Shown here: piece after piece, positions 1 through 7,222 of the stretch
Layout of the letters: each line of letters starts with the position of its first letter
Position numbering within the stretch: position 1 is the stretch's first letter
Source of the DNA: Bacteroidia bacterium
GTDB lineage: Bacteria > Bacteroidota > Bacteroidia > Bacteroidales > Tannerellaceae
Assembly (NCBI GenBank): GCA_025996775.1
Contig: BNTS01000124.1
Coordinates: 1-9,245, forward strand
Direction: 5' to 3'
DNA length: 9,245 nucleotides
Notes under the pieces: model-generated
What the model was told of the DNA's origin: nothing
Seen by the model: only the letters and a program-made list of their open reading frames with translations
The model's database searches: none
Position numbers and translations under genes: made by a program

Positions 1-465
1 GGGCAGTATTTCGACGTCATCATATTTAATGATTCATTTGAACATATACCTGATTTCGACAATACGATAAGTGGTATAAAAAACCACCTTAATGCTAATG
101 GCTTATTGATCATTAATATACCAACAAGTAACGGGCTTATGTATAGCATTTCATTATTGCTGAATAAAATAGGTATATCGACCATGTATAGCCGTCTTTG
201 GCAAAATGGATTTGCCTCTCCTCATGTACATTATTTTCATCAAAAAAATATGGAATTACTTTTTCGCAAGAAAGGATTTACACAGGAGCATACGGTTTCA
301 TTACGTTATTACACTATAAAAGGCTTATGGAAAAGGCTCATCTGCAAATCGTCCTTTTTGGTTTCTATTGTAACCTATTGTGTTTTAGTAATCTTGTATC
401 CATTATTTGTGATAAAAAGTGACTGCTTTGCATCTTTTTTCACTATAAAACCCAATGAAGCATAG
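1..465 (+). CDS. SAM-dependent methyltransferase, C-terminal part (5' end outside window)
   Basis: The reading frame is open from the first base and stops at 463-465, giving 154 visible residues; the N-terminus with the SAM-binding glycine motif lies upstream of the window. Visible residues 4-16 (FDVIIFNDSFEHI) match the post-motif strand of class I methyltransferases (FDVI..ND.LEH), and the following helix plus 'LNANGLLIINIP' is the usual next beta strand. The later part (RLWQNGFASPHVHYF) fits the methyltransferase 11/23 type found in O-antigen and capsule loci. A hydrophobic stretch near residues 112-133 precedes a short tail ending in SDCFASFFTIKP; a tail of this type is common in the family. 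The substrate cannot be told. A role in surface-glycan modification is inferred from the family and from the sugar-oxidoreductase remnant just downstream. Confidence 0.8.
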   Translation, partial: GQYFDVIIFNDSFEHIPDFDNTISGIKNHLNANGLLIINIPTSNGLMYSISLLLNKIGISTMYSRLWQNGFASPHVHYFHQKNMELLFRKKGFTQEHTVSLRYYTIKGLWKRLICKSSFLVSIVTYCVLVILYPLFVIKSDCFASFFTIKPNEA

Positions 466-467
466 CG

Positions 468-578
468 ACATACGCGGAAATGTTGCCTGGTCCAGATTTG
501 GATGTCGTCTACATTGCGACTACCAATAATTTTCATTTTGAACATACAATGCTTTGTTTGTGGAATAGAGAAAATCTA
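468..578 (+). pseudogene. Remnant of a Gfo/Idh/MocA-family oxidoreductase
   Basis: In the frame of position 468 the translation reads TYAEMLPGPDLDVVYIATTN and continues NFHFEHTMLCL. This is the diagnostic strand 4/5 region of Gfo/Idh/MocA NAD(P)-dependent sugar dehydrogenases (pattern: ML.dpd.DVVYIAT.n..H.eh...cL). The next residues, WNRENL, stand where the family has a [EH].GK[NH]V segment before the catalytic CEKP; they look like single-base drift and no CEKP follows. The frame then runs through AT-rich sequence without recognisable homology and stops at 672-674. Upstream it is closed by a stop at 456-458, inside the methyltransferase gene. Only about 37 of the usual 320-360 residues remain, so this is a relic rather than a working gene. 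Confidence 0.6.
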
Positions 579-630
579 TTTAGTTATATCTATTATATAT
601 ATAGTTTTTCTGATTTTTGGAGGATGGGCT

Positions 631-711
631 ATGAAGATTATTACTACTTTTGTCAATCGATGCTTGAAATATAGTATACTTAATTATTATTATTATGACA
701 GAACAAAGTAA
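631..711 (+). other. Possible short leader ORF overlapping the korA start
   Basis: An ATG at 631 is preceded by GGAGG at 619-623 with a 7-base gap, a textbook ribosome site. It opens a 26-codon frame (starting MKIITTFVNR, with four consecutive Tyr near the end) that stops at 709-711. It overlaps the korA start at 695 by 17 bases in another frame, a layout that would allow translational coupling. Against it, the best promoter-like element (645-652) lies inside this ORF, AT-rich sequence easily gives such ORFs, and no homology is recognised. Low confidence. Confidence 0.2.
645..652 (+). promoter_or_regulatory. Putative Bacteroidetes -7 element upstream of korA
   Basis: TACTTTTG matches the Bacteroidetes primary sigma-factor -7 consensus TAnnTTTG at every defined base. 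It lies 42 bases ahead of the korA ATG, so transcription would start around 658-660 with a leader of about 35 bases. The nearest upstream TTTG (616-619) is about 25 bases away, longer than the usual 19-21, so the -33 element is weak or absent. Confidence 0.4.
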
Positions 712-2548
712 AGTGATTACTTTAGAAAAGGTTGTCGTTCGCTTCTCAGGAGACTCGGGAGATGGAATGCAGCTTACCGGGACAATCTTTTCTAATTTGT
801 CGGCAATCTTGGGAAATGAAATTTCTACGTTTCCTGACTTCCCGGCAGAAATTCGTGCGCCGCAAGGATCTCTTAGCGGTGTGTCGGGCTTCCAGGTGCA
901 TCTGGGGTCCCGCAATATTTTTACCCCCGGCGATAAAGCCGACGTATTGGTTGCAATGAATCCGGCAGCCTTGAAAGTAAACGTCAACTATTTAAAACCT
1001 CATGCGATTGTTATCATCGACACAGACTCTTTCCAGAAAAACGATTTGGATAAGGCGAAGTTCACTACCGATGATCCTTTCACGGAGCTTGGGTTGACGG
1101 GTGTACAAGTAGTAGCCGCTCCCATCTCTTCGATGGTGAAAGACGGCTTGGCAGAATATGGTCTCGATAATAAATCGGCAGTTCGTTGCAAGAACATGTT
1201 TGCTCTTGGCCTTGTCTGCTGGTTGTTCGATCGTCCCTTGGATAGTGCAATGCATCAGCTGCAAAACAAATTCTCGAAAAAACCAACGATTGCTAAAGCT
1301 AATATCAAAGCTTTGACGGATGGCTACAACTACGGGAACAACATCCACGCTTCGGTCTCTACTTATCGTATTGAAAGTAAGAAGGCAAAACCCGGTTTCT
1401 ACACAGATGTGAACGGTAACAAGGCTACTTCGTATGGCCTCATTGCCGCCGCCGAAAAAGCCGGACTGAAACTCTTCTTAGGCAGTTATCCCATCACTCC
1501 GGCAACGGATATTCTTCAGGAACTGGCCAAGCATAAGGAATTGGGCGTGAAAGCGCTCCAGTTTGAAGATGAGATTGCAGGTATCAGTACCGCTATCGGA
1601 GCAAGTTTTGCAGGGTCTCTGGCCGTTACTTCTACTTCCGGACCCGGTGTGGCTCTGAAAAGCGAAGCAATAGGTCTGGCCGTGATTGCCGAACTTCCTT
1701 TGGTGGTGGTAGATGTTCAACGTGGAGGTCCTTCTACCGGACTACCTACCAAAAGCGAACAAACCGACTTGCTTCAAACGCTTTACGGACGTAATGGCGA
1801 AAGCCCCGTAGTAGTAATTGCCGCAACTACGCCGGCAGACTGCTTTGATGCTGCTTATTGGGCAGGTAAATTGGCAGTTGAACACATGACCCCGGTTATC
1901 CTTTTGACTGACTCATTTATTGCCAACGGTTCAACAGCCTGGAGAATCCCTGATTTAAAAACCTATCCTGATATCAAACCTCATTATGTATCGGAGTATA
2001 AGGATGACAAACCTTGGAATCCTTATCGCCGCGATCCGGAGACACATGTTCGCTATTGGGCTGTTCCCGGAACGGAAGGTTTTACCCACCGTATCGGCGG
2101 TCTGGAGAAAGATTTTGAAACAAGCGCTATCTCTACCGAGCCATATAACCACCAAAAGATGGTAAAGACTCGTCAGGCCAAGATAGACAAGATTGCTGGC
2201 TTTATCCCGGAACTTGAAGTGTTGGGCGACAAGGATGCCGACCTGCTGATTGTTGGCTGGGGAGGTACTTACGGACACCTTTGTGAAGCGATGGAAGATT
2301 TGCGCGAGAATGGAAAGAAAGTGGCGCTGGCTCACTTTAAATTCATCAGTCCGTTACCCAAGAATACGATTGAGGTTCTCTCTTCGTTCAAGAAAGTGAT
2401 TGTAGCCGAACAGAACAACGGACAATTTGCCAACTACCTTCGTAGTAATGTTCCCGGTTTCAATCCGATAAAGTTCAACCGTATCAAAGGGCAACCTTTC
2501 GTTGTAGCACGGTTAGTAGAGGAATTTACCAAAATATTGGAGGCGTAA
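695..2548 (+). CDS. korA: 2-oxoglutarate (2-oxoacid):ferredoxin oxidoreductase, fused gamma-alpha subunit
   Basis: Alpha subunit of a cytoplasmic, CoA-dependent 2-oxoacid:ferredoxin oxidoreductase, most likely converting 2-oxoglutarate to succinyl-CoA (or the reverse) with ferredoxin. The 617-residue protein has the fused order typical of the KorA type. An N-terminal gamma domain (about residues 10-195) opens with GDSGDG at 19-24 and carries FPDFPAEIRAP. The alpha domain (about 240-500) contains SYPITPATD near 263-271 and the conserved QFEDEIA and TSTSGPG stretches. A C-terminal transketolase-like domain carries VGWGGTYG near 516. Length and order are normal, with no frameshift. The ATG at 695 is preceded by AT-rich sequence without a clear Shine-Dalgarno, which is common in this phylum. 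The stop is 3 bases before korB, so the two are co-translated. Substrate choice (2-oxoglutarate versus pyruvate or branched-chain acids) is inferred from family resemblance. Confidence 0.9.
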   Translation: MTEQSKVITLEKVVVRFSGDSGDGMQLTGTIFSNLSAILGNEISTFPDFPAEIRAPQGSLSGVSGFQVHLGSRNIFTPGDKADVLVAMNPAALKVNVNYLKPHAIVIIDTDSFQKNDLDKAKFTTDDPFTELGLTGVQVVAAPISSMVKDGLAEYGLDNKSAVRCKNMFALGLVCWLFDRPLDSAMHQLQNKFSKKPTIAKANIKALTDGYNYGNNIHASVSTYRIESKKAKPGFYTDVNGNKATSYGLIAAAEKAGLKLFLGSYPITPATDILQELAKHKELGVKALQFEDEIAGISTAIGASFAGSLAVTSTSGPGVALKSEAIGLAVIAELPLVVVDVQRGGPSTGLPTKSEQTDLLQTLYGRNGESPVVVIAATTPADCFDAAYWAGKLAVEHMTPVILLTDSFIANGSTAWRIPDLKTYPDIKPHYVSEYKDDKPWNPYRRDPETHVRYWAVPGTEGFTHRIGGLEKDFETSAISTEPYNHQKMVKTRQAKIDKIAGFIPELEVLGDKDADLLIVGWGGTYGHLCEAMEDLRENGKKVALAHFKFISPLPKNTIEVLSSFKKVIVAEQNNGQFANYLRSNVPGFNPIKFNRIKGQPFVVARLVEEFTKILEA

Positions 2549-2551
2549 AGT

Positions 2552-3562
2552 ATGGAAATCTATAAATTTGAAGCAAAAGACTATAAGAGCGACCAGTATG
2601 TACGTTGGTGCCCGGGTTGTGGCGACCATGCCGTATTAAACTGTGTACATAAAGCAATGGCAGAGCTGGGAACTCCCCCGCACGAGATTGCTGTTATCTC
2701 AGGTATCGGGTGTTCGTCCCGCCTGCCTTATTATATGAATTCGTATGGATTCCATACTATTCACGGACGTGGTGCGGCTATTGCCACCGGTGTAAAAACA
2801 GCCAACCCTGCACTCCAGGTATGGTTGATGACAGGCGACGGCGACTGTCTGGCTATCGGAGGAAATCACTTCATCCATGCCGTCAGGCGGAATATAGACC
2901 TCAACATCGTCCTCTTCAACAATAAGATATATGGACTGACAAAGGGACAATATTCACCTACCACGGATAAGGGCGTAGTAACAAAAAGCTCTCCTTACGG
3001 AACAGTGGAAGAACCCTTCATTCCGGCCGAACTTACCCTCGGCGCTCGTGGAAATTTCTTTGCCCGTGCCATAGATGTAGATTTGAAGAATACCACGGAG
3101 ATATTGGCCGCTGCGGCTCGCCATAAAGGTACATCGGTGGTAGAAGCGCTGGTAAACTGCGTTATCTTCAACGACGGCATCCATAAGCAAATTACCGATA
3201 AGGAAAATCGTGCAGACCGCACTATCTTCCTCCGTCACGGCGAAAAGATGCGCTTCGGCAAAGAGAACGAGAAAGGTATTGTACTCAATGGCCTCAAACT
3301 GAAAGCCGTTACTATCGGACAAGATGGTTATACCTTGGACGACGTATTGGTACACGACGCTTACGAACCGGATATTACCCTGCACCTGATGCTTTCCAGG
3401 ATGAAAGGCGATATGCCGGTTGCATTGGGCATTATACGCAACGTAGCAGCTCCTACTTACGACGCCGCTGTAGAAGAACAGATAGCCGAAGTACAAGCTA
3501 AAAATCCTATCCGCACACTACACGATCTATTGATGAAAGGAGAAGTGTGGGAAGTGAAATAA
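2552..3562 (+). CDS. korB: 2-oxoglutarate (2-oxoacid):ferredoxin oxidoreductase, beta (TPP-binding) subunit
   Basis: Beta subunit partner of KorA; binds thiamine diphosphate and one [4Fe-4S] cluster and passes electrons to ferredoxin. In this 336-residue protein the four cysteines expected as cluster ligands are visible: C20 and C23 in WCPGCGDHA, C54 in GIGCSSR, and C203 in VNCVIFNDG. The TPP/Mg motif runs from GDGDCLAIGGNH (95-106) to FNNKIYGLTKGQYSPTT (122-138). There is no added ferredoxin domain, so the electron acceptor is a separate protein. The ATG at 2552 is supported by GGAGG at 2539-2543, 8 bases upstream, an unusually good ribosome site for this phylum. The next gene starts 12 bases after the stop, but a strong hairpin inside that gene may limit read-through. 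Confidence 0.92.
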   Translation: MEIYKFEAKDYKSDQYVRWCPGCGDHAVLNCVHKAMAELGTPPHEIAVISGIGCSSRLPYYMNSYGFHTIHGRGAAIATGVKTANPALQVWLMTGDGDCLAIGGNHFIHAVRRNIDLNIVLFNNKIYGLTKGQYSPTTDKGVVTKSSPYGTVEEPFIPAELTLGARGNFFARAIDVDLKNTTEILAAAARHKGTSVVEALVNCVIFNDGIHKQITDKENRADRTIFLRHGEKMRFGKENEKGIVLNGLKLKAVTIGQDGYTLDDVLVHDAYEPDITLHLMLSRMKGDMPVALGIIRNVAAPTYDAAVEEQIAEVQAKNPIRTLHDLLMKGEVWEVK

Positions 3563-3574
3563 TATAGCAACATT

Positions 3575-5137
3575 ATGAAGAAAGATACTACAAAAAGGAT
3601 TACCGGACCGCTACTTTATGTAGTTGGTCTGGTAATCCTTTTTATCATTGCATATTCCTATATCTTCGATTCAAAACTTGATACGAATGGAGACAATTGC
3701 GTTTACTACATGTTGGCGTCATCCCTGAGCAGCGGACATGGCTACTCGGATGTTCTGAGCGGAACCTATAGAGCGTCTAATAGTTTTCCTCCCGGCTATC
3801 CGATACTCATGTCGATTATCAGGGTCTTTACAGATAGTCTATTCCTTCAAAAAGTATTGAATGGTATTTTCCTGCTTGCTTCGGTACTTCTGCTGTTTTT
3901 CTTTGTAAGAAAGAATCAACTGCCGACGTCGTTGGCATTTGTTGCTTCAGCAGTAGCCTTGTTGAATTACCAGACGCTGCGTTTTTCTACGATGATGATG
4001 AGCGAAATGTCTTTCCTTTTCTTCTCAGTGCTAACTCTCTGGTTTCTGTATAAGATGAACAAGGAAAAGCCCTTTTGGAAGGATGGCTACTTTTATCTGT
4101 CTATTCTATCGACTTCGTATTGTTTTCATATACGTACGCAGGGCATTACCTTGGTAGTAGCCGCTATCGGTTACTTCCTGTTCGCCAGGCGTTGGAAGGA
4201 ATCAATAGCTTTTACAGGAGGCTTCGCAGTCACTCTTCTACCCTGGATGCTTCGTAACAAGCTGCTCAACATGGGAGGTAGCCGTTATTTCGACCTGATA
4301 TTTGAAGCGAATCACTGGAGTCCTGATGAAGGTCTTTTAGGCTTGGAAGGAATTATATCCCGTTTCTTCGATACACTCGGGATGCTGGCGTCAAAGGCGC
4401 TGCCAAACTCCATTATTCCCTACTTGAGTGCAGACTATATTACCCCGAATTCTACTTTTGGCCAATGGGTTACAGGTATTATACTTTTGGCTCTGATCGT
4501 CTATGGGATGTGCCAATTTGGGAAATACAAGTATTTTCTTATCTTATATGCGGCGGCCACTTTTGGTATCATCTCCCTTCTCAGTACGCCCAGCGGAAAC
4601 CGATACCTCACCTCTATCCTGCCTATCCTCGAAGTATGTCTGGTAGTAGGGATTTATGCAGTAATGCTGTTGGTTGTACGAAAGTTAAGCTTAGCGAAAG
4701 GATTCTCTCCCTGGATATTGTCAGTACTCCTTTTCTTCTCCTTCCCGAAACTGCAAGAATTGCATGCGATAAACAAGGCCCCTTTTTCTATCCCTTATCA
4801 GAGCTTTTTTAAATTAGCCGGGGAAGTGCATAAAAATTTGCCTCCTAATACGGTTGTTTGTTCACGCAAGCCCGAACTCTTTTATATGTTTAGTCACACG
4901 CCTGTTACGGGTTATGCCTGGACGGAAGATGACAAGGCGCTCATACGTGGCCTTATTGAGTCGAAAACTGATTATGTGGTATTAGAAGATAACCTCGGAT
5001 TTAGTCAAACACCCAGATTCCTCTTTCCGGCTATTCAAAAAAATCCCGATTTTTTTGAGATGGTGATGAACATACCCAACACGAATACTTATCTATTAAA
5101 GTTTAACCGGGAAAAAGCGCAAGCAGAAATCAATTAA
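3575..5137 (+). CDS. GT-C membrane glycosyltransferase (family 39 / ArnT-like)
   Basis: A 520-residue multi-pass membrane protein of the PMT/ArnT-like GT-C type, which transfers a sugar from a polyprenyl-phosphate donor on the outer face of the cytoplasmic membrane. A first membrane segment (about 12-31) is followed by the first external loop with the acidic motif D36-T-N-G-D40, the likely catalytic/metal site, and FPPGYP at 71-76, both hallmarks of the fold. A further 9-10 hydrophobic segments run from about 90 to 390, with MMMSE at 140-144 at a membrane boundary. The last roughly 125 residues are soluble and probably periplasmic. Acceptor and sugar are unknown. It sits 12 bases after korB and 10 bases before a GtrA-family gene, which suggests one envelope-glycosylation cassette. 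Codons 6-23 lie in a strong hairpin. No later in-frame ATG precedes the DTNGD motif, so the start is kept at 3575. Confidence 0.8.
   Translation: MKKDTTKRITGPLLYVVGLVILFIIAYSYIFDSKLDTNGDNCVYYMLASSLSSGHGYSDVLSGTYRASNSFPPGYPILMSIIRVFTDSLFLQKVLNGIFLLASVLLLFFFVRKNQLPTSLAFVASAVALLNYQTLRFSTMMMSEMSFLFFSVLTLWFLYKMNKEKPFWKDGYFYLSILSTSYCFHIRTQGITLVVAAIGYFLFARRWKESIAFTGGFAVTLLPWMLRNKLLNMGGSRYFDLIFEANHWSPDEGLLGLEGIISRFFDTLGMLASKALPNSIIPYLSADYITPNSTFGQWVTGIILLALIVYGMCQFGKYKYFLILYAAATFGIISLLSTPSGNRYLTSILPILEVCLVVGIYAVMLLVVRKLSLAKGFSPWILSVLLFFSFPKLQELHAINKAPFSIPYQSFFKLAGEVHKNLPPNTVVCSRKPELFYMFSHTPVTGYAWTEDDKALIRGLIESKTDYVVLEDNLGFSQTPRFLFPAIQKNPDFFEMVMNIPNTNTYLLKFNREKAQAEIN
3592..3643 (+). terminator. Strong hairpin at the start of the glycosyltransferase gene (korAB terminator or attenuator)
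   Basis: The arm 3592-3609 (AAAAAGGATTACCGGACC) pairs with 3626-3643 (GGTCTGGTAATCCTTTTT) over all 18 positions, 17 Watson-Crick and one G-U. The stem continues inward with CTAC 3611-3614 pairing GTAG 3620-3623 around a 5-base loop, leaving one bulged T. The A-run at the left foot and T-run at the right foot give the shape of an intrinsic terminator. It begins 30 bases after the korB stop but lies inside the coding frame of the next gene, so it could end most korAB transcripts and set a lower level for the downstream genes. Function is inferred. Confidence 0.55.
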
Positions 5138-5147
5138 CACTCAGGCC

Positions 5148-5573
5148 ATGAATAATACACTACAAACTCTTTTAATTAATAAATCGAATAACGTGTTTAT
5201 TCAGCTATTTCGCTATTCGTTTGTCGGAGGACTTGCTTTTGTGGTAGATTTCGGGCTATTGTATCTTTTAACCGAATTTGCAGGATTTCATTATCTATGG
5301 TCGGCCACTATTTCCTTTATAGCCGGACTGATAGTTAATTATTTTATTAGTACATTCTGGGTATTTGGAGCCTCTTCATTCAATAAGAAGATAGAATTTC
5401 TTCTTTTTGCTTTAGTAGGCGTTGTCGGACTTGGATTGAATAATTTGTTTCTTTGGTTTTTCACAGAGAAGTGTCATTTATACTATATGCTGTCAAAGCT
5501 CATATCGGTAGCTCTGGTTTACTTCTGGAACTTCCTGGGCAGACGATTTTTTATATTTAATAGAAAAGAATAA
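5148..5573 (+). CDS. GtrA-family membrane protein (putative polyprenyl-phosphate-sugar flippase)
   Basis: A 141-residue GtrA-like protein with four predicted membrane helices. The family signature is clear: [18 protein letters not shown] near residues 19-36, then [19 protein letters not shown] with the conserved N-Y and F-W-VF, a third helix [14 protein letters not shown], and a fourth ending in [13 protein letters not shown], the usual basic C-terminus. GtrA proteins are thought to move polyprenyl-phosphate-linked monosaccharides across the cytoplasmic membrane. The upstream GT-C transferase would use such a donor on the outer side, and the downstream flavoprotein could alter the sugar. It lies 10 bases after the upstream gene and 5 bases before the next, so it is almost certainly co-transcribed. 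Length is normal for the family. Confidence 0.88.
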   Translation: MNNTLQTLLINKSNNVFIQLFRYSFVGGLAFVVDFGLLYLLTEFAGFHYLWSATISFIAGLIVNYFISTFWVFGASSFNKKIEFLLFALVGVVGLGLNNLFLWFFTEKCHLYYMLSKLISVALVYFWNFLGRRFFIFNRKE

Positions 5574-5578
5574 ACACA

Positions 5579-7150
5579 ATGTCACCTAAACAAGAACAAG
5601 CCGTCATTATTGGCGCCGGACCTGCGGGTTTGACTGCAGCTTTAGAGCTCCTTGAAAAAAGTAATATCCATCCTCTTGTATGTGAGGAAACGAAAGACAT
5701 AGGAGGTATCTCTAAAACAATAGAATATAAAGGAAACAGGATAGATATAGGCGGTCATCGCTTCTTCTCGAAAAACGATGCGGTGATGAATTGGTGGCAG
5801 AAGATTCTGCCAATACAAGGCAAGGAATCGCGGGATGATTTGCTGATATCCTCCGACAAGGTTCTTGTTGAGAATGGCCCCGACCCTGAACAAGTGAATC
5901 GGGTTATGCTAATCCGACAGCGAATCTCCCGGATATTCTATCTGCGGAAATTCTTTGAATATCCCATTGCCTTAAAGTTTGAAACATTTGCCAATATGGG
6001 GCTTTTCCGCACGATTAAGGCGGGAACCGGCTATATGTGCATTGTCTTCAAACGGAAAGAAAATTCGTTGGAAGACTTCTATGTGAACCGTTTTGGCAAG
6101 CCCTTGTATAAAATGTTCTTTGAAGATTATACGGAGAAGGTATGGGGTGTTCATCCGTCTAAATTAGGCGCTGACTGGGGCGCTCAGCGTGTAAAAGGAC
6201 TCTCCTTGTTGAAGGTGATTCTGCACGTCCTCAAAAAGCCCTTTCAATCCAAACACTCCATCGAGCAAAAAGGCGAAGAGACTTCGCTAATCGAGCAGTT
6301 TATATATCCCAAACTGGGTCCGGGTCAATTATGGGAAACAGTTGCATCCGATGTGGAGGAAAAGGGAGGCGAGGTGAAGATAAACAGTAAAGTGACCGGT
6401 ATTCAGATTGAGAACAACCGGGCTGTAGCTGTTGAGGTGGAAGAAGACAGCAAAACCCGCTCCATCCCCTGTGACTATCTATTCTCATCCATGCCCATCA
6501 AGGACTTGATAGCTTCCTTGAAAGGAATCAACATCCCCGACGACGTGAAGCGGATAGCCCACGATTTGCCGTATCGTGATTTTATTACGGTAGGTCTGTT
6601 GGTTAACGAGATGAAGATTAAAAACAAAACGAAAATAAAAACGTACCAAAACCGTGTACCCGATACCTGGATTTATATTCAGGAACGGGATGTGAAAATT
6701 GGCCGTCTGCAGATTTTCAATAACTGGTCTCCCTACATGGTTTCCGACTATAAGAATAAGATGTGGATAGGATTGGAATATTTCTGCACGGAAGGCGATG
6801 CAATGTGGAACATGCCCTCCGAAGACTTTATTCAAATGGCAATAGACGAACTGGTAAAGATAGACGTCATAGAGCGCGAGGCCGTTTGTGAATCCGTCCA
6901 ATTGAAAGTAAAAAAAGCCTACCCCTCATATTATGGCTCCTATTACGAGTTAGACAAAGTAATAACTTTCCTGTCCAGCATAGAGAACCTATACTGTATC
7001 GGTCGGAACGGACAGCACCGCTACAACAACCAAGATCACTCCATGCTAACAGCCATGGCCGCTGTAGATTGTGTAATTAACAAGCGCCCCGACAAATCCC
7101 CCATCTGGGAAGTAAACGCCGAAGAAGAGTACCACGAGAGCAAAAAGTAA
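5579..7150 (+). CDS. FAD-dependent oxidoreductase, amine-oxidase / UDP-galactopyranose-mutase-like
   Basis: A 523-residue cytoplasmic flavoprotein. The N-terminal dinucleotide fold is explicit: [10 protein letters not shown] with GxGxxG at 12-17, an acidic residue at the end of the second strand (VCEE), then IGGISKT and the conserved [10 protein letters not shown] near 57-66. The C-terminal part has [17 protein letters not shown] from about 471, the second FAD-contact region of this group. The general family includes protoporphyrinogen oxidase-like and UDP-galactopyranose mutase-like enzymes, and such proteins often stand beside GtrA and glycosyltransferase genes. A role in oxidising or isomerising a nucleotide- or lipid-linked sugar is inferred from these neighbours; the substrate is unknown. 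No membrane segment or signal peptide is seen. It is the last gene of the tightly packed run and is followed by 72 bases before the next unit. Confidence 0.78.
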   Translation: MSPKQEQAVIIGAGPAGLTAALELLEKSNIHPLVCEETKDIGGISKTIEYKGNRIDIGGHRFFSKNDAVMNWWQKILPIQGKESRDDLLISSDKVLVENGPDPEQVNRVMLIRQRISRIFYLRKFFEYPIALKFETFANMGLFRTIKAGTGYMCIVFKRKENSLEDFYVNRFGKPLYKMFFEDYTEKVWGVHPSKLGADWGAQRVKGLSLLKVILHVLKKPFQSKHSIEQKGEETSLIEQFIYPKLGPGQLWETVASDVEEKGGEVKINSKVTGIQIENNRAVAVEVEEDSKTRSIPCDYLFSSMPIKDLIASLKGINIPDDVKRIAHDLPYRDFITVGLLVNEMKIKNKTKIKTYQNRVPDTWIYIQERDVKIGRLQIFNNWSPYMVSDYKNKMWIGLEYFCTEGDAMWNMPSEDFIQMAIDELVKIDVIEREAVCESVQLKVKKAYPSYYGSYYELDKVITFLSSIENLYCIGRNGQHRYNNQDHSMLTAMAAVDCVINKRPDKSPIWEVNAEEEYHESKK

Positions 7151-7172
7151 AAGATAAAAGCTCTTCGTGTTT
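7133..7172 (+). terminator. Weak terminator-like hairpin at the end of the flavoprotein gene
   Basis: CACGAGAGC at 7133-7141 can pair with GCTCTTCGTG at 7160-7169 with a single bulged base, enclosing an 18-base A-rich loop. It is followed by TTT and a T-rich stretch. It overlaps the last codons of the upstream gene. The large loop and modest stem make it a poor intrinsic terminator, so it is listed as a possibility only. Confidence 0.25.
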
Positions 7173-7194
7173 CAACTTTATTATTTTTTCCACC

Positions 7195-7202
7195 TATATT
7201 TG
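7195..7202 (+). promoter_or_regulatory. Putative Bacteroidetes -7 element of the ATPase-nuclease unit
   Basis: TATATTTG matches TAnnTTTG exactly and lies 20 bases before the ATPase ATG. TTTC at 7170-7173, one base from the -33 consensus TTTG, is 21 bases upstream, within the usual spacing. A start site around 7208-7210 would leave a leader of only about 13-15 bases. This suggests the two-gene unit is transcribed on its own rather than only from the operon upstream. Confidence 0.5.
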
Positions 7203-7222
7203 TGATTAAATACACATAGACT

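Noticed and set aside
616..619. TTTG as the -33 element for the korA promoter
   Set aside because: The spacer to TACTTTTG is 25 bases, longer than the usual 19-21, so it was not annotated as a promoter part.
502..711. 69-codon frame with a membrane-like hydrophobic stretch
   Set aside because: Its first part is an alternative frame of the oxidoreductase remnant, and the hydrophobic run comes from AT-rich codons. Only the 631 start with a ribosome site was kept as a possibility.
580..987. 135-codon open frame on the minus strand
   Set aside because: It runs antisense through the conserved GDSGDG region of korA and has no recognisable family; it is a shadow of the coding strand.
2954..3496. 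180-codon minus-strand frame opposite korB
   Set aside because: korB is fully conserved on the plus strand with all cofactor motifs; the antisense frame has no recognisable domain.
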